Source: Ustulina deusta
Lineage: Eukaryota > Ascomycota > Sordariomycetes > Xylariales > Xylariaceae
Assembly: GCA_023159155.1 (NCBI GenBank)
Contig: JAJNNX010000004.1
Span: 1,798,001-1,862,000 of the forward strand
Length of the DNA: 64,000 nucleotides
Direction: 5' to 3'
How positions within the stretch are numbered: the stretch's first letter is position 1; each line of letters starts with the position of its first letter. Shown in pieces: positions 24,466 through 37,020 of this stretch. The position numbers were made by a program, and so were the translations under genes. A model generated the notes under the pieces. That model saw nothing but the letters and a program-made list of their open reading frames with translations, searched no databases and was not told where the DNA came from.

Positions 24466-27400
24466 ATGCTTATAATAAAAGTCCTTAAAGCAAACAAAAC
24501 ATATATAACAAGTACTCCTCTTACTAACGCTATATTTAATATAATTAAAAAAATAAATATATTGCTAGCTTATAATACTTATATACTAGTACTAGATAAG
24601 CTACCTAAGCCTAAGATTTCAAAAATATATATTATTTCTAGCATAAAAAAACTAGCAAATCTTTTTAAAAAAGTGACTAAAAAAGAAATTTATATTTATA
24701 CAAAAAAAGCCTCTAAAGTTGCAAAGTTTGCTAAAATTATTAATACTTATAATATCTAAAAGGACTAAAGCAAAATAAACATTTTTTTAGATTAGCAACT
24801 TAAAATTCTGCTTATTAATAATTAATAAAAAATAAAACAAAGTTTATAATTATATTTTTTAAGTTGTTATAATATAGAAGTCCTTAATATAACGCATAAT
24901 AAACTCTATAAAATAAGTTATATAGAATAAATAAATAAGCTGACTCCTTTTGCTTATTTTATTTTTGTTATTTAGAAAAAAATACATAGCATAAATAAAA
25001 GCCGAATAGTTATTAACCTGTAATAGCTTAACAAAATTACTATTTCTAATAATTACCTTTTTCTTCTATAAAGCAAAATAATTAGCAGTTTGCTAAACAA
25101 ACGCTATATTACTTATATAAATATAACTAGCTTTTTTTATTAGTTCAAAATCTATTTAGATTCTAAAAACAAATTCATAATCATTAGCCCCCGAAATATA
25201 GAAAGGTCAAACGTAGCTTTTATAAAGTTTTATAATATACCTAGGTATATTCAAAAATATATAAATAAGCAGTTTTAACTATTTTTATAGTTTTATTATT
25301 GCTTTATTAATAATATTATTATTTTTTTTAATATATATAAAAAGCATTTTAAATATTTAGGCATTATATTTAGCCTATTTCAGACAAAAAATATTATAAT
25401 ATCCTTTAAAAAGTCCTTTATTAGATACCTGTTAATTAAACTTTTTAGATTTTAGGTTAATACACTTAGGATATCTATTATTAAAAAATATATATAAGCT
25501 TTTAAATAGCTTGTTTTCTCTAAGAACCTATAAACCTTCGAACAATACTTTAGTACTAGCAGCTTTTTTTATAATTTTTTATTATATTACGCCAAGCTAG
25601 CCGAACTATTATAAGATTACAAAATAGCCTTTTTAGCAAAAAAACAATAAAAAAGTAAGGTTATTAATAGCAACCCTAAGAAATAAAAGTATTATATTTA
25701 TATAATTTACTATAAACTAATTTAAGTAGAGTTAGCATTTTTCTATACGGTCTAAAAAGCTATTTGTTTTAAAACTATGCTATATTATTATAATCCTAAC
25801 TATATTTTATATATCTAGTTAAATAAGTTCTTTAAACAAAGCTTCGGAGTAATAATATTTTATATTAAAAGAGACTTTAAATAAATATTAAATAAAACTA
25901 TACTTTTTATAAAAATAGAACTAGTAATATATTTAAATAGATATATTTTGCAGGCAGAAACCAGGTATAGCTTTTTAAAATTAGAAGTTGCTTATCTAGT
26001 ATAGGCAGTAAAAAAGTTTTACATTATAGTACACTTAAATAGGCAGCTAGTTATAATACTTACTAATTATTTAGCTACCAAAAGTATTATAAATCAAATA
26101 ATACTAATTATATTAGCTATTAATTATACTAATAATAAACTAGTAAACTTGTCTATCTACCTATTATAGTATAGATTCTAAATATATTATTTTTTAGGAC
26201 AGTTAAACTATATTTCTAATATGCTTAATTAATTAAGCGTAGTATAAAATATAATAAATATAAATAATAAACTAAAACAAATAAATAAACTAGTAGTACT
26301 AAATTTGATTTAAAATATAATTAAATATTTAAGTAAAACTATTATAAATAATAAATAAAAACAGGATTTCTATTTAGTATATAAAACAAACATATAGCTA
26401 AAAAAGATCTTTAGTAAACTAATAATAAATAAATAGCAAAAAATTAATAAAAATATTAAAATATTTTCTAAAGCTAGGCACCCTTTCTATATTATAAATA
26501 AGCTAATCTATAATATATATAAAGGTAATAAATAGCTTTATGTTCTATATAGCATACTCAAATAAATATTTGTAGCAGTATATAATAAAAAATACTACGC
26601 TAGTCCTAACTAGATAATAAAAGACCTTAAGCCCTATTCTATTTATTATAAATTATAGCTAGTTAAAAAATATATAAAATATTGCCCGGGATATGACTTT
26701 AATTGTACTAATAAACTAAAGCTAGTAAGAAGTTTACGTCCTATTTGCTCCAAAGATATACTGCTTATATAAATAATTGTAATAGACTTTATTTTATTTT
26801 TGCCTCTAGTCAAATTAATTAGCACGCTTTGGCAATTTATAAAAAAAACCTACTATAAAACTTATAATTATATACTAACTATATTATATTATATATTTAA
26901 ACAAATATTATTAATACTAAGTAATAAAAAATATATAACTAAAAAATAAACTACTATACTTACATACTATTTACTACTAAATAACTAAAATATTTTAAAA
27001 GAAATTATATCTGACCAAAATTACAAATTTATTTCTAAGTTTTAAAAAAAAATATAGAAAGCTTTAAATACTAAATTACTAATAACTACGGCCTACTACT
27101 TATAAAAAGATAGTTTGTCTAAACAAAAAAACTAAACCATAGAAATAGCAATACGTTTTTATAACTTTTTGTAACCCAAGTCTAATTAAATTAAGTTTAT
27201 ACTAGTTTTATAATAAAACTTTAACTCTGCACAATTATACACTATACAATTAACCCTTTATAAATAATTGTTTAGATTTAAGCTACCTGGACCTTTTAAT
27301 ATTATAACCAGGCAAACTAATAAATATACTTTTAAAGAAGTACAAAGTATATATAAATATTTGCATTAGGACGCTAAGCTAGCAATAGATTTTGCTATAG

Positions 27401-27950
27401 CAAAATCTAAAAAATAGTTTAATAAAAAGTATTGTATGCTTTAATTTAAGCTAAGAAACAAAGTTCTCTTTTGTTTATATAATAGTTATTATTTGCTTAG
27501 CAAACCTTTAAAAAAGTTCTTATAACAAAGAGCCGGACCCTAGACCGTTAAACAAAAGATTAAAAACCTAGCATATAAACTAGATTTTCTATTATATTAT
27601 CAAATATATCTTATAATATTAATAACTTAGTTATGCTTTATAAAAAGTAATAATAATCTATTTAAGTATATAGCACTTTTATTTAAACCTATAGAAACTA
27701 ATTAACATTTTGATTTAGATAACAATAAAAATATTTATAAAATTAAAATAATTATGCAATATTACTCTAACTATTGTAAAAATAAGTTTAAATATTTTAT
27801 TAAATAAAAAAAGTAGGAATATAAATATAATTATTAGTACTTAAAGTACTATTTTTATTATTTAAAAGATCTTATTAAAAATTATTAGAATAAGCGCAAG
27901 TTATAACCTAGCTTTTAGTACGAACTAAAAAAAAGCTTAGAAAATATACC
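24466..27950 (+). pseudogene. Ty3 pol: RT, RNase H, integrase, chromodomain
   Basis: A 97-codon open piece (24466-24759) opens the readable pol, in the spacer before reverse transcriptase. RT starts near 25005 (LNKITISNNY). It shows FINNIIIFF near 25302-25325 in place of YIDDIVIF, so both catalytic aspartates are lost, then continues through the RNase H-type tether (AETRYSFLKLEVAYL) to about 26245. The integrase zinc-binding head (YIKYCPGYDFN) is near 26650-26710, its core (IVIDFILFLP) near 26775, and IISDQNYKFIS near 27005. A chromodomain-like end (IYKIKIIMQYYS...YYFYYLKDLIKNY) spans about 27730-27900. The stops in between are the RIP type. Confidence 0.9.
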
Positions 27951-28382
27951 TAAATATTAAAAAAGACCATATAAAAGCATAAGCCCTCCTAAATTAATCT
28001 TTATAAAATAAATATTTTTAATTAAACTTATACTTAAAACAATAATCAAACTATTAATACCTAATAATATAGTACTTAAAATAGTAATTAAATTAGCAAC
28101 TTTTATTAAAACTATACCTAAACTAACAATTATTAAAAAAGCAGTTAATAAAAATATACCAAAAGACATACTACTAGTAAAAACAACTGGACTACCTAAG
28201 CTACTAGTTAAAGCAGCAATAAAAAAAATATTAACTATTCCAGTATAATATAGCAGCTGTTTAAAAAAAAAGAAATAAAAATATATAAATATAAATAATT
28301 AAAAAACAACCCTAGTTGTCTATATATATAAATAGTTAGTACTTGCTAAAATTAACAGAAAGTTTTTCTATGCCTAGCATTT

Positions 28383-28585
28383 TGATAAAGACCTATAAGG
28401 GGCTTAAACTAGCAACTTTGAATAGTGGCCTATGCCCCAGGTTAGGATAGGTCTATACTAGGTGGCTTGTACTCCTATAAGTGGGACTTCGCACATAAAT
28501 ATATTAGACCTTCTAATATTCTGCTATACACCCACTCTTTCTTAATTTATTATTTTTATTTATATACCTATCAGTCTTTCTATCA
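28383..28585 (+). repeat. 3' LTR of the Ty3 chromovirus
   Basis: Starts TGATAAAG and ends CTTTCTATCA, followed at once by the target duplication GACTT. It keeps some bases that are mutated in the 5' copy, and the reverse is also true, so RIP hit the two LTRs independently. Confidence 0.93.
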
Positions 28586-28590
28586 GACTT

Positions 28591-29269
28591 TTAACTACTA
28601 GATCTATACAAAGCTATATAATATTATATTTAATAGTATATTATAACCAACTAGGTTACTATTACTATACTTTATTAAGCCTGCTTATTTTTAGCTGCTA
28701 ATATCTTTTTGCTAAACGTTTTGTGTTTGCGTTAAGCTAGCTAATAGGTTTTTTTTTTTTTTTTTTTTTAGTTTATAACATCTATACGCTTTTTATATTT
28801 ATTAATAATCTAGCTATTATTTTTAAAGATTTTTTGTTTAATATATGCTTTTTTAAGTTTATTACTTAAAGGCATATAAAATATTAGATTTAAAAAAAAA
28901 CAAGTATACTTTAAATAAATAAAAAAAAAATTTATTTTTAAAAATTTATATTTATAGAAATAAAAAACCATCCGGGCTATTATATAGTAATATAAACTAA
29001 AAACTTTTTATTATAATCTAAATATTATAAAAATATTGCAAGTTTTATTAAAAAAAAATATATTTAAAAGCAGTTAGGCAGTAGCCCGTGTTTTTTTTAA
29101 ACTTTTTATATTTTAAAACAAACTAAATACTATAGTATTTTTGCAATAACTAGCTAATACTATAATTTAGGCCATATTTAATATAAACAAATTATTTAAA
29201 AAACTATTAATTTTTTTTAAATAGTATCTGCCCTTTTTTTATTTATATTTTTTTGTAATATTAATATAA
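28591..29269. other. RIP-degraded A+T-rich DNA
   Basis: No frame can be read here. It lies between the chromovirus and the start of the BTB pseudogene and may contain that gene's upstream region. Confidence 0.5.
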
Positions 29270-30266
29270 CTTTTAATAAGTTTTATTGTTGGTAGGCTCT
29301 ACCCTGGGTAGCATGCGCGTACGTACGACGTACGCGAGACGGATCTGTGAAGGCGAACACCATACAATGTATTGTACTATGTTCGGTGCCTTGTCTTAAA
29401 AGAAAGAGAAGGAAAGGATTCGGAAGGTATGGGAGGTGCTAGGTATACCCTTCGTACGAAGTACGGAGGGTCCACCTAGCCCCTGGCCATATGGGCCCAT
29501 ACAGGCCCAACCACCCAACTTGGCCACCAAGGTGGCCAAGATGGCTGTACCGAATATGGCGTACGATTGACCTGGCAATATTGTTCCAACATTTATGCTT
29601 ATAAAAAATATATAAATGTTATTATTACTTGTTATAAAAAGCAGTACCAAGTATATAAAACTATTATATATTTACGGTCTAACTTTTTTACTACGGCTTA
29701 CCGCAGAAATATAAAAGTATAAGTTTTATTTATTTATAATAGTTTTTTTTAGCTAAACATCTAAGTTAAAAAATATATATAAGAATTATTAATCTTTTTA
29801 TTAATAATCCCTAAATTATTAATATAATAGTTTATTACTTTTACTACTTTAACTATAATATATTTCTATTATATATAATTAAAAACAAAAAAGCTATTAA
29901 CTAAATAGATATTTATAATATTAATAATAATATTATAGTATTACATCCTTGTTATTCAGATCTTGTTTATACAAAAATTTATACCTTTGTAGCAAAGTAT
30001 TTTATTAGTAGTTTTAAGGCCTTTTTGCTACAAAAGTTTGAAGCAGCAACCTAGAACTATTAGGCCCCGGATGATTTTTTAAATATAATACAAAAAATAT
30101 ACATATTTATTTTTAATTTTAATAAAGAACTAAAAAATATTATAATTAAAACTTTCTATAAATATTGCAACTTATTAGTTCAAAAAAACATTTAAAGCAT
30201 TTTTAAATAATTAAATACTTTAACCTATAATCTCTTTATATATATTAACCAAAAAATTATATTTTA
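29270..30266 (+). pseudogene. BTB/POZ-domain gene, RIP-inactivated and split by a solo LTR
   Basis: After the solo LTR at 29287-29591 is removed with one TTTAT, a plus-strand frame runs through the junction (FNKFYAYKKYINVIITC) and reads YQVYKTIIYLRSNFFTTAYR. That fits the BTB core pattern VHK..IC.RS.FF..A. After a degraded stretch it resumes as NNNIIVLHPCYSDLVYTKIY, TFVAKYFISSFKAFLLQKFE and DDFLNIIQKIY, which fits the C-terminal helices seen in fungal BTB proteins (AKIY..AEKY...LK..A..KFE). BTB proteins are dimerisation modules and often cullin-3 adaptors. Stops are RIP type, and Cys-to-Tyr and Gly-to-Ser changes are frequent. No live copy of this family is seen in the window. Confidence 0.75.
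29287..29591 (-). repeat. Solo LTR, 305 bp, inserted in the BTB gene
   Basis: Reverse complement of the 305-bp LTR at 41042-41346, with TGTTGG...CCAACA ends and a perfect 5-bp target duplication TTTAT (29282-29286 and 29592-29596). It is base-balanced and hardly mutated while the DNA on both sides is destroyed, so it arrived late or was too short for RIP. It contains the nested palindromes CGTACGTACG and TTCGTACGAA. The 84-codon ORF across it is an artefact. Confidence 0.93.
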
Positions 30267-32183
30267 GTACTAAAATCCTAAATAAATATATTATTTTTAA
30301 TAGCTTGCTATACCTACTTAGAACTATTTTACTATTTCTTATACTATGCCTAGTCTAACGCTTTATATTACTATATTTTTGTTTTATTAAGTTATAAAAT
30401 ATTTGCTACATAAAATTTTTTTTTTTTTGCCACTCTATACTACAAAGAATATTTATAGCCCATAAATCAAATAGATATATAATATTAGTGCTATATTTAG
30501 TAAACCTAATCTTAATTTTCTATTTTTAGTAAAGCTATTCCATATAATTTATAAAATGTTTTAATATACTACTAAAGCTATTCTTGTTTATAAAAACTTT
30601 TGTATTAAAGTTATTAAAACCCTAGTAGGCCTAACGTATAGAAATTCTAGCAATATTAATAAGATTAACTCCAACTTATTTGCGCTTGCCTATTCTTTTT
30701 TATAAACTACTAAAAATCTTATTTAACCTAATAGGCAGAAGTCTAGATTTTCCTATTTCGGAATTAAAATAACTTTTATATTTTTTAGTAAGTAAAAAAA
30801 ATATAGAATTTAAAACCTTTTTAACCTTAGCTAGTAGCGCTAGTTTTTATAAACATATATAATACTTTCTAAAGTTGCTTTTAAGTTCTATAGTCTTAAG
30901 CTTTATTAATAGCTCCAATATATTATATTAAATATCTACTAGCTATAGTATTAGCTAAAGCTTAATGCTATATAGCAACTAAATATTTATACTAAGTATT
31001 AAAATAAGGCAATCGCCCTGACCTATCTAGGGTTTTTTTTTAGATTTTTTACTAGATTTTTTGCAAAACTTTTTATTTTTTTGGATTAAGCCTTAGATAA
31101 TATTGTTAAGTAGCGTAAAAAGTGCCTCTATTATATTTAAATAGGTTTGCTCTATAATTTTTATAATAGGATAGTTAAGCTATTAAGTATAGGAAGGATA
31201 AAAGATCTGGAATTTTTTTATTATATATGTCTGACGGTTCGCGAACCCCGTTGCATCGTAGGCTATTTGTGTCTTCTGTCGAAACAAAAGAATTTAAGAA
31301 CAGGACATTTGCGATCTTTTCAAAATTGGCCGTATTACTAAGTTCTTATAAGATCCAGAGCTGTTCTTTATAGTATTGCTTTTGCAAAAATATACCTGGC
31401 TTTTTGCTTAAAAGATATACTAAGTATGACTAGCTTTGCGCCTAAAGTTATAAAATATGGGTTATAGCGTACTTATTTGTTAGCATAGATATATTGTAAA
31501 GGTGTTAGATATCTATAGTAGATTTATAACTAAAGACCTACTCGAAACAACTATGGATAATGTTGAGAAGTAATGCTATTAGCCTGGGGTTATCGTCGGG
31601 AAGTTCTACTATCTATTCCGAACCGTTCTCCGGACAAAATTTCTTGTTTTTTTTAAATTTTCTATTAAGTATTGCGTTCTAGTAAAATAAAGTCCTTGCT
31701 AGAGTTTTTGAATAAATTATAAAAAATATTATAAATAACTTGCTAACTTGGATATAAAAATTGCTGTCCGGGTTAAAATAAGATTTTAAAAGCAATAATT
31801 TAAAGCTAACCCGAAACTATATATTATTAATTTAAAAAGTGCTTAAAAAAAAGGGTTAAGACTTTTTAAATATACTTATATTATTTAAATAAGCTAGATC
31901 TAAAAAATTAATTGTTTTAATTATTTATAAAACAGAAGGTATTATTAGTAAAAATAAATTATATTAGCTTTATATGCCTAACTTATAAAGTAAGCAAATA
32001 TAATAAGATTTTTAAAAAAAGTCTGATTATATAGTTAATAAGCTATTTCTAGGGACATAGGGCAAAAATAAATTAATAGGTTTTAAAAAATAGCTTACTA
32101 CTATATAGCGGGGCTTTAATATAAATAATAGTTTATACTAATGTTTTTTTACTAGTATTAAAAAAAGTTTTTATTTAATAGTA
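30267..32183. other. RIP-degraded DNA with a less mutated patch at 31200-31640
   Basis: Mostly unreadable. The patch at 31200-31640 keeps normal composition, and protein-like minus-strand pieces can be read (for example TLGAKLVILSISFKQKARYI), with RIP-type stops. A former host gene is likely, but I do not recognise it. Confidence 0.4.
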
Positions 32184-34042
32184 ACGTAGGACACAAGCTA
32201 ATTGCTAACATAAGTCAATTGCCAACTTTTTCGCACTTTCGTACGCTTTCTTTTTAATTACCATTTTTATAACTAATAACAATAGCACTTTCTTAGAACA
32301 AAGCAAACTTATAGCTTATATTAAAAGCTTTTAATTGTAACAAAAAATTAATTGTTAATTATATAGCATAAATCTATAATATTCCTTATATAACTTTTTG
32401 TAATTAGTGCGCTAATAAACAAACTTAACAAATATTTATCATATAATATTAAAAATTAACCGAACTTAAAAAAAATACTATTATATAATATATTATAAAT
32501 TTAGTTTTGCAATTGTTTCTGCTTCGGATAAATAATATTAAAAATATAGCTAATTAACTGCTATATAAATATAATATACCTAAAGTTAGCGTTAATTAGG
32601 CTTTAAACTTTATATAATAATATTTTATGTTTAAAATATATTTTAATTAAAAAATTAATTATTAGCAAGTTTTTTATAAAAATCTTATTATATATAATAA
32701 ATAGTTTAAGCTTATATAAAACATAATAACTAAATATAATATTTTAAAAAAAAACATTTATAACTTTAATAAAACAAACTTTATAATAAGCTAAATCTTA
32801 TTTAAAATAGTTATAATAATATTTAATTAATATAAACAACTAAAAACTATTTAACTAAACAATTATAAATAGTTAATTATTATTTAAAGTGTTAGTTTAT
32901 ATAGCTATATAGTTCTATTATATATTATTTTAGCAAACAAAACTTATTTTTTGTTCTAATATATTAATAGCTAACTACTATACAACTAAAAAATTATAGT
33001 TATAAAAAATAGCTAAACAATAAATAAATAAAGTTTAAATTAAATTAATTATTTTAATTTATATATAGCTAGTTATATAAAAAGTATTTATTGCTTATTA
33101 ATTTTTAATAGCTATAAAAGCTATTATTTAACTAATTTTAAACTATATTATAAAAACTATAATATTATTACTTTTTATATGTTTATTTATTTGTTGTACT
33201 AATTTTAACTTTTTAATATTAGTTATTTTAGTTTATTAAAATGTTTATATACAAAAAAAATCAATAATTTAATATAAACATATATTATTTATATTACTAA
33301 AGAAGATTTTTTTGTTATATTTTATAAAATATATAAAGCTTTTATAATAAAATCTAATATTTAAAAAGTTTTAAAAGCATTAGATTAGTGCTATATAATC
33401 TAAAATATATATTTTTTTAGCTTAAAGTCTAATTGCTAATTAAAATACCTTTTAGATCGTTTAACAGACTTTTAGTTCTTTAGTAATTAAAGATTTTATA
33501 TAATATAACTAATATATAATTATAAGCTAAATATATTAAAAATAAAGTTATATAATATTAAAATAGTTTATTAAATATTATTTTAAATACTATTAATTAT
33601 ATTATAAAAAATATAATACTGCTTATATATAAAGTTATATTATTAAAAAAAAAAGTTGCCAAACTTTATATAGTAAATAAAATGCTTAGCTAATACTGCT
33701 ATATAAAAAAAAAACATATATAGAATAAAAAATTACTTACTATATAAAAAAAACAAAAATTTAAAACCGAACGGGCTATTAAAAAACAAATAACAAAAAA
33801 AGTGCAATAAAGTAGTTATTATATAAAAAGGGGTATATTATATATACAACAATATAAAACATACAGTAAGCCCAGGCATAACTTGCATACTTGTCAAAAT
33901 ACTATAAAAACATTTAGTAATAATATTTCCAATTAGATTTAATTGATTTTTTGTGTTATAGTTGAATTATTTGACTTATATATACAAAAATGCAAAAAAG
34001 TTGGCAATTGACTTGTGTTAGTAATTAGCTTGTGTCCTATGT
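32184..34042 (+). mobile_element. Tc1-mariner type (Fot1/Pot2-like) DNA transposon, RIP-inactivated
   Basis: Terminal inverted repeats of at least 60 bp occupy 32184-32243 and 33983-34042. They differ at six positions, all transitions. The element is flanked by TA (32182-32183 and 34043-34044), the target duplicated by Tc1-mariner elements. The length of 1859 bp is typical of fungal Fot1/Pot2 elements. The transposase frame is almost gone. A plus-strand stretch near 32540-32600 (NNIKNIAN.LLYKYNIPKVS) is compatible with a helix-turn-helix start, so the plus strand is a tentative choice. The TIRs are much less mutated than the interior. Confidence 0.85.
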
Positions 34043-34074
34043 TAATTAATAAGAATAGGATTTTAGTAAATAAT

Positions 34075-34990
34075 TCAAAAACTATAAAAAGTACTTAAAA
34101 AATATTTAATTTTAGTTTTATTTTATTTTTATTATTATAACTGCTATAATAGACCTTAGCACAAAAGTATATCCTAGGAATATATATATAAATATAAAAT
34201 TATACTATAGCGTAATAAGTATTAGCTAAAAAGATATAATAAAAATGGTAGAAAACTAAACCTGCTTTATACTAGTCTAGCTATAACTTATGCTATACTT
34301 AAAAAATATTAATTATAGATTAGTGCCTAATATAAACTTTTTAATATACTATAAAAAAATAAACAATAAAAGCAAAGAAAGTTTTTTATAATAGCAAATA
34401 TAATTTTTTTAAAATCTTGCAATAATTAAGAGCTTATATACTATTTTATATTGCTTAGTATGTTTAAAAACTATAATAGTAATTTTATAGCTCTAGTAAA
34501 CAGTTTGGCCAACTAAAATTTATAAGTATACTATATATACTTAAGCAAGTACTTCTTAAACATGCTTTAATATATAAAACAAACGTAAAACTAACCTATA
34601 CTAGCCAACTTATTTAAATTAGTAATCTTTAGTTGCAAAAATTTAAAATATGCTTAATATCCGCTTTATTTAAAAAAAACCTTTAAATATTATTTAAAAC
34701 AAAGTTAAAAAAACAGCAAATACTATATTAATAATTTTAAATAAAATGAAAAATAATATAAAATATATTAATGCTAAGCTATAAAAAGAACTATAAAAAA
34801 GTATAAAAAATAAAAATAAAGCTAAAGTAGCTATAAAAAAAGTAACTAAAGTAGGTAGGATAGTTATAGCTATAGTAAAAAGGATTAAAAGCAATAAAAT
34901 ACAAAGCTATATAGCTTTTATATTTTTATATACTACAATAGTATTTCGAGGCCTAGTAGTATATATATATAATATATAAAGCTTTATTAC
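34075..34990 (+). mobile_element. LINE 5' fragment (5' leader plus start of ORF1)
   Basis: Positions 34110-34320 match 5400-5720, and 34410-34980 match 44660-45250 of the longer LINE, in the same orientation. Differences are mostly transitions. Homology stops abruptly near 34985, just before the PIF1 pseudogene, so the rest of this copy is missing. It is heavily RIPed and no product can be made. Confidence 0.65.
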
Positions 34991-35074
34991 AACCTTTAAT
35001 TTTATGCTTACTTATTTTATAATAGAAACCTAAAAAAATATATCTAACCTAAAGAAATTAATCGGGTTTTTAGA

Positions 35075-37020
35075 CTTATATTTTAAACTTGTTTTTATAA
35101 AATTTTCTTACTTCGGGGTTTTTACCTTTGCTAACCTTTAGTCCTTTTAGATCTTTTTTAATTTTAAAGCTAGATAAGCTCTTTGCTTTAAATAATGCAA
35201 CATAAACTTACTTTTTTTTTTAAGCGTAAATAAAATTAATAATAACGCAGTTAAGCGTTAGATTTTGATTTTTATAAATTAATATAGCTTATACTAGAGC
35301 TAAAAAGATTTAAGTTCTGCTTAAGAGGCTAAAGGGCTTTTTATTTTTTAGGGGATATATAGAGCAGTCTATATAGATAGTCCGTACTTAGCTATTATAG
35401 AATCTGATAACTGGCTAGAACTTTTTAGTAATATTTTTTTGTTTTATAAATATTTAGATATATTTCGCTTGCAATTCTGCATAATTGCTATAAATACTAT
35501 TTTTTAAAATAGGATCTTGTTACATGGGCACTTTTGGAAGATTTTTGGGGTTAAATTTTTTGTAGCTATAAATAATGCCTTAGCTTCTATTGCAGAGTCC
35601 TAAGCCAAAGTTTAGGTTAATAAAAAGAACAACTAACATATCTTTTTTAAACTTGACTGTAGCTTTAAAACAATAGTTTTTAAGTAATATTAATAATTTA
35701 TTAGGTAAGCGCCTATAGTACCTCTTAAAATACAAATAATCGGGTTTTATATAGAATTTATTTATATAAATAAAAGTATACTTTTTTGTTTTAAGTTTAT
35801 TAAACTAGATTTAGTTATATTTATAAACTTTTTTTTGCTATAAATAAAGTTTTGTTATATTTTTTATTTCGTAAAAGTGGTTTATTAGTATATCCGTATT
35901 AGTAGTGGTTAGAGATTGCCTGATTTAATATTTTTGTAAAATTTTAATAAAAGTTTTATTGCTTTAATAGTAAATAGTCTTAAGATAGAAATAGACAAAA
36001 TTATATAAAGCTTAAGCTTTGCTTTTAAATGCCTACTTATCCTTATTATAAAAAATGCTGTATGCTTTGCAAGAATATAATTCTTATAACCGATTATAAA
36101 TAAGCTCTTTGCTACATTGGAAATAGTACTAGAAGGGCTTTATAGGAGGCAGCTAGTAGAAATCACTAGTAATAACAATCTATACTCCGCCAAAGGGCTT
36201 AGAATAGCTACGAGCTTTTTGTATAATAGCGTTGAGTTATTTGAAATAAAAATTCTTAACTACTACAATATATAGAATTAGTAATTATTGTTTTAAGCAA
36301 GGTTATTTATATTTCTTAAAACATAATACTAAATAGCTAAAATAGGAAATTTTATGTTTTAATAGCTACTTAAATAAATATAAGCTTTACTAGTAAATAT
36401 TTACTACTAATTTTATTAATAATTAAAATATTTATGTTTTTTAATTATTTTTGGATATATTTGTTATAAGCGTTTAGTTGGACTATTTCTAGCAGTTTTT
36501 TAAAACTATACATGCCCTAGCCGGTATATATAAATGTGGTAAAACTACTAACGCCCAAGGCTAAAATACCTATTAGTACAACAATATTAATAAATAATTT
36601 TTTATTACAAAAATGTTTTATAAATACTTTTAGGATAGTAGACTTGCTATAGCTTGCGGAGCTAGTATAGAAGATATTCCGGCTAGAACAAATAATATTA
36701 ACCAATTCGGCCTGCTCCGGGCAAAGCATAGGTTCTTTTATGGAAATGCGGACCTGGTTGTGACGGTCTATGTCCCGACCTATGCCATGTGACGCCGAAT
36801 TACTCAGAGTGGCAAATAGATCTTTGGGGCTAATAGCACGTGCTTTGATATGGGATATTAGGCTCCTTATAGGTAAGATCGAGAAGCGTCAAGTGTTGTT
36901 GAGGTTGTAGCGTCGATCGAGGAGATATTGGTTTGAGCGTAGAGCAGCGGCAATTGGTGTAGAGGGTCGAATAGCCCGGCGGGCGCCGGCGCGTACGGCC
37001 AGGGAGCTGATAGAGACCAT
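35075..37020 (-). pseudogene. PIF1-like DNA helicase gene with mitochondrial-type N-terminus, RIP-inactivated
   Basis: From ATG 37020 one minus-strand frame reads an Arg/Ala/Ser-rich, acid-poor start (SLAVRAGARRAIRP), typical of a mitochondrial presequence. It meets TGA at 36889-36891 (CGA would fit) and continues in frame to LCPEQAELV and the P-loop YTSSASYSKST (36637-36669), where PIF1 proteins have YTGSAGCGKS. Then come KPFGGVQIVITSDFY-type motif III sequence near 36190, PDYLYFKRYYRRLPN, GLCNRSQGIIY (read with one stop), LLSRTQIFLA and VYVALFKAKSLSSFKI near 35160, which match PIF1 motifs V-VI (YVALSRA..L.GLKI). PIF1 helicases unwind G-quadruplexes and act in mitochondrial DNA upkeep and at telomeres. 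The first 290 bp are base-balanced and the rest is heavily RIPed. An alternative upstream ATG lies at 37101. Confidence 0.85.

Larger units (their letters stand above)
20527..28585 (+). mobile_element. Complete Ty3/Gypsy chromovirus, RIP-inactivated
   Basis: The element has 203-bp LTRs at 20527-20729 and 28383-28585 and is flanked by the 5-bp target duplication GACTT (20522-20526 and 28586-28590). LTR ends are inverted, TGATAG...CTATCA. The interior, on the plus strand, carries recognisable pol domains in the order reverse transcriptase, RNase H, integrase with zinc-binding head, and C-terminal chromodomain. That is the order that defines Ty3-type chromoviruses, which use the chromodomain to choose heterochromatic targets. 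The gag half (about 21300-23200) is too degraded to assign beyond two simple-repeat tracts. Total length is 8059 bp. Every enzyme is dead. The primer-binding site and polypurine tract cannot be seen, probably because of RIP. Confidence 0.95.

Noticed and set aside
29396..29650. 84-codon minus-strand ORF, with a near-identical partner at 39093-39419
   Set aside because: Both ORFs run through the same 305-bp LTR; the shared peptide is LTR sequence, not a gene family.
34694..34894. Hydrophobic 66-codon minus-strand ORF
   Set aside because: Antisense of RIPed LINE ORF1, which also exists at 44950-45150 without that ORF being open.
35075..37020. Helitron origin for the PIF1-like helicase
   Set aside because: No Rep/HUH motif was seen beside it, and the frame starts with a mitochondrial-type presequence behind a promoter-like region.
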